Made by a program: the position numbers and the translations under genes
Shown: in pieces, positions 61,200 through 64,000 of the stretch
How the letters are laid out: every line of letters starts with the position of its first letter
Position numbering within the stretch: the first letter of the stretch is position 1
The notes under the pieces: generated by a model
Told to the model about the DNA's origin: nothing
The model's input: the letters and a program-made list of their open reading frames with translations, nothing else
Databases searched by the model: none
Assembly (NCBI GenBank): GCA_029553475.1
Contig: JAKPKV010000138.1
Span: 35,609-99,608 of the forward strand
Source of the DNA: Armatimonadota bacterium
GTDB taxonomy: Bacteria > Armatimonadota > Hebobacteria > CAIYQO01
Length of the DNA stretch: 64,000 nt
Direction of reading: 5' to 3'

Positions 61200-61361
61200 G
61201 GCCGAATCCCCGAACTGGTTATTAGGCCAATCAGCCGCTTTCCCACCCGGTGACTGTTGATTTTCCGCAGCTTAATTTGTAGATTCGTCGGGCCGGGGGC
61301 CGAATCCTCGAACTGGCTGTTAGCCAATCAGCCACTACTCCGCCAGGTCACTGTTATTTTT
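61195..61361 (+). repeat. Two tandem ~68-bp direct repeats, ~99-bp period
   Basis: gggggccgaatccccgaactggttattaggccaatcagccgct... vs gggggccgaatcctcgaactggctgttagccaatcagccact... each followed by ggtsactgtt. Confidence 0.75.
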
Positions 61362-61410
61362 CATGGGAAGGGGCGAATCTCCACCATTTTCTCACTCAAA
61401 GCCCCGACCG

Positions 61411-63289
61411 TCACGCTTTCGCAAGCGTATACGTTTCTCCTGCCGCAGTGGGAATTGCCAGCACGTCGCCGGAATAGGTCATGGTTTCGCCGTTGGCAGT
61501 CACGCCCAGCGGCTCTTCACCCCAGGGATTGGCCAGTAAAAAAATGCCGCCGTGAGGGCTCTCCACGGTTAAATCAGTCACTGTACCGCTTTTGCGGGTG
61601 GCGCTTACCAGAAAGGCTCCGTCAGTGCGCATGCCGGTGAAGGACACCTCTCGCCACCGCGCCGGCACTCCGGCAAAGATAAAGTTTACGCCCTGTCGGG
61701 TGTGCAACAACATCTCCTGCACGGCGGCAGCGGCGGCCATGCCGGCATCCATCTGCATTATTTCCTTCTTTGGATCCGGTTCGCCGAAATACCCTCCACC
61801 GTAAAAGAGCGTTAATCCGGGCACATGCGCATCGTGCAGCGTGCCGTGGCCTTCATTGGTAAAGACACGCTCCCACACCTCCAGCATAAATTCCGCCGCC
61901 TCGCCCCTGCCGCAATGCGAATGGACCATCGATACCCAGGGGACACACCAGCCTGACCATAAGCACGGCCCCCGTAAGATCCACCGCTGCAGGCTGTCCT
62001 GCAGGATCGAATGCCAGGAGGGATCGCTAATATCGAAGATATCGAACGGCATGATGCCCGCGAGATGAGCGTGATGCCGGTGGCTTTCCTGTAATTCCAC
62101 TCCCTCCCAAATGGCGATATGCGTACCGCCGTCATTCGTAATAAGGCAGGCTTTGGGCAACTTTTCGCGAATTTCCGCCCACTGCGGCTCGGGAGTCACC
62201 CCCAGCACCGCAGATGCCTTGATCAGATCATCAGCCAGGCTGTGGATGCACGCGAGTTGGAAGTTGGCATTGCGTCCCCAGGGCGAGCGCGAGCCGACGG
62301 CATGGTATTCGGGGGATACACTGATCGGCAAACTGTAGGCGTTGCCGTCACGTTCAAGCATGCCTTCATAGACGCGCATGGCGCCTGCCATGAACGGATA
62401 GGCCGTATTGCGAAGGAAGTCGGTGTCCAACGTATACCGGTAATAGCGATACATCATCTGCGCGACCCAGCCGGTGCAGCCGTGGTCGAGCGAGCCCGCC
62501 CAAAAACCGCCTATGCAGGGTGGCGGGCACGCCAGCAGGATTGGTCAGGCCGGCGAATTTATACATGCCGTAATCATAGATGAACTGAAGGCGTTCATTC
62601 GGCACTTTCACATTGGGTACCGCCTTCCAGTAAGCTTCCCACCAGGCCGTGGCGCGTTCGTGGAATTTGCGAGCCTCCTCGGCGGTCGCGGCGTCGAGGG
62701 TAGTGCGAGCGAGCGCCTCTGCACTATCTGCATCTTCGCCGATGACGGCAGTGAGATATAACTCCCGTCCCTGCGCCTGACATCCCACGCACAGAGGAGG
62801 GTCGGCAGGACGCGTTTGCACCCAACCCAAAAGCTCGCTGGTATCGAGCATGTGCGGCGCGGCAAAGGAAACCTCTGCTAGGTATTCTCCCACGTATTCC
62901 CAGGTGGGCACGCGGTGGATGGCGGGAGCCTCCAGTGCCGCGGGACATTCAATGCACACCACCGGCGCCTGCATATCCATATACAGATACAGCTGATAAC
63001 TTTTCCCCGCTTTAGAGAGCGTGACGGTGATCACCCCCTCGCGAACTGCGATTGCTCCGCGCTCAAGAACGGCGTCGGCGCCGAAGTCCAGTTCAAAGCG
63101 CCCGATGGGAAGCACAGTGGGGTATGGCGGCTCTCCGGATTTGCGCTCGGGGGTGGTAAAAAGTGTGCGCAGTTTCTCCTGGTCACCCGCTTCTAGACAT
63201 GCCTTAATATTGCTGAAGGACATCTGGTCGTTCCAGTGAATGCCGCCGCGATGATCCCAAAAATCGGCGCGCCCATCCCAGACTGTGCG
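61411..63289 (-). pseudogene. GH95-like glycoside hydrolase, N-terminally truncated and frameshifted
   Basis: VWDGRADFWDHRGGIHWNDQMSF...FAGLTNPAGVPATL in one frame, then GGFWAGSLDHGCTGWVAQMMYRYYRYTLDTDFLRNTAYPFMAGAMRVYEG in another; shift near 62513. Confidence 0.65.
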
Positions 63290-64000
63290 CTAGGGTTTAA
63301 GCGCGATGCTCAACAGGCCCTGTACCGAGGACGTAGCCAAGGTTGCTGTCGTCGTGCCATACGCTCCTGCGGTGGCTTTCACGCCGTTCGCCATACCAAA
63401 GCCGCCCCCGTTGCCGCTGGAAGTGTTGTTATCCGCACGTTCGGTGAGGCTGGTTAGCCCGACGTTGGCCCAGCTTCCCGTCTGCGCCGTGGTGGTATCC
63501 GTCCCATTGGCCACCAGCAGCACCACCAGGGTGTTGGGCACCGTTGTCGTCGCCCCGGGAATGGACACCGCGGTGCTCGCACTGACGGCGACGCCGCCCG
63601 CCGTGACATCCCACGGATTCCCCGTGCCGGTCACCCCGCGGAAGGTGATAATCCGGGCGATCTGGTGATCGCCCGAGTCCGCGACTGTCGGGGTGGCCTC
63701 GGACGAGGAGGTGGCCCGCTTCCAATATACCGCCAACCGGGTGGCCGCCGTGCCCCCCGCTGTGCCGGTGCCTTGCAGCGAGCCGGTGACTTCGACAAAG
63801 CCGGCCGGCACCGACAGCGAGATCGCCTGGTTGGCAGATTCGACCACCAGCAGGGCCACATCACCCGCCTGGTGCGCGGGCCACGTCGGGGTGATAGCGC
63901 CGGTGCCGCTCACCGCGGTGCCCGCCGTCTGAAAGGTGGGTGCCGGCGGCGCAGTGACGGTGATGTTCACCGTGCCGATGGCCGAGCCCCCACGACCGTC
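63290..64000 (-). CDS. Repetitive beta-rich structural protein (phage-like or surface-like), partial at window edge
   Basis: Thr/Ser/Gly/Ala-rich ORF (TVNITVTAPPAPTFQTAGTAVSGTGAITPTWPAHQAGDVALLVVES...) apparently open beyond 64000. Confidence 0.55.
   Translation of the reverse strand, partial: DGRGGSAIGTVNITVTAPPAPTFQTAGTAVSGTGAITPTWPAHQAGDVALLVVESANQAISLSVPAGFVEVTGSLQGTGTAGGTAATRLAVYWKRATSSSEATPTVADSGDHQIARIITFRGVTGTGNPWDVTAGGVAVSASTAVSIPGATTTVPNTLVVLLVANGTDTTTAQTGSWANVGLTSLTERADNNTSSGNGGGFGMANGVKATAGAYGTTTATLATSSVQGLLSIALKP

Noticed and set aside
61195-61361. tRNA-like 3' ends on the minus strand (CCAGTTCGRGGATTCGGCCCCC)
   Set aside because: The T-arm does not pair and no acceptor or anticodon arms can be built.

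Overview
High-GC bacterial chromosomal window. The type of the prepilin-like proteins suggests an Armatimonadota-like genome, but this is inference only. About 45 protein-coding genes are supportable. Main blocks: tandem phosphohexomutases, a URO-D family methyltransferase and an isocitrate dehydrogenase; tsaD; an Rrf2 regulator, peroxiredoxin and 72-aa protein operon; metX; a Gfo/Idh/MocA plus TIM-barrel sugar module; ribH, HtrA and TcdA; a cobalamin block (CbiR-like protein, B12 riboswitch, BtuF/D/C); a paired M16 peptidase operon; glyA; a large polysaccharide-degradation locus with three heparinase II/III-like proteins, a TIM-barrel hydrolase-like protein, two pseudopilin-like proteins and a LacI-type regulator with matching candidate operators; a lone response-regulator receiver and a tyrosine recombinase beside a 249-bp fold-back element; SagB-like nitroreductase, RecQ, N-acetylmuramidase and an ECF sigma factor with a C-terminal extension; then a lower-GC accessory tail. 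The most unusual signals are (1) a three-copy ~170-bp structured repeat at 58.2-61.2 kb with one CCGTGGTC and two competing GACCACGG segments, (2) several families of long-armed intergenic fold-back elements, (3) a candidate LacI-family operator set, (4) a possible structured RNA behind two DnaA boxes near glyA, and (5) three genes broken by single-base frameshifts. No CRISPR array, rRNA or convincing tRNA was found. All assignments come from reading the sequence and supplied translations; no database search was run.
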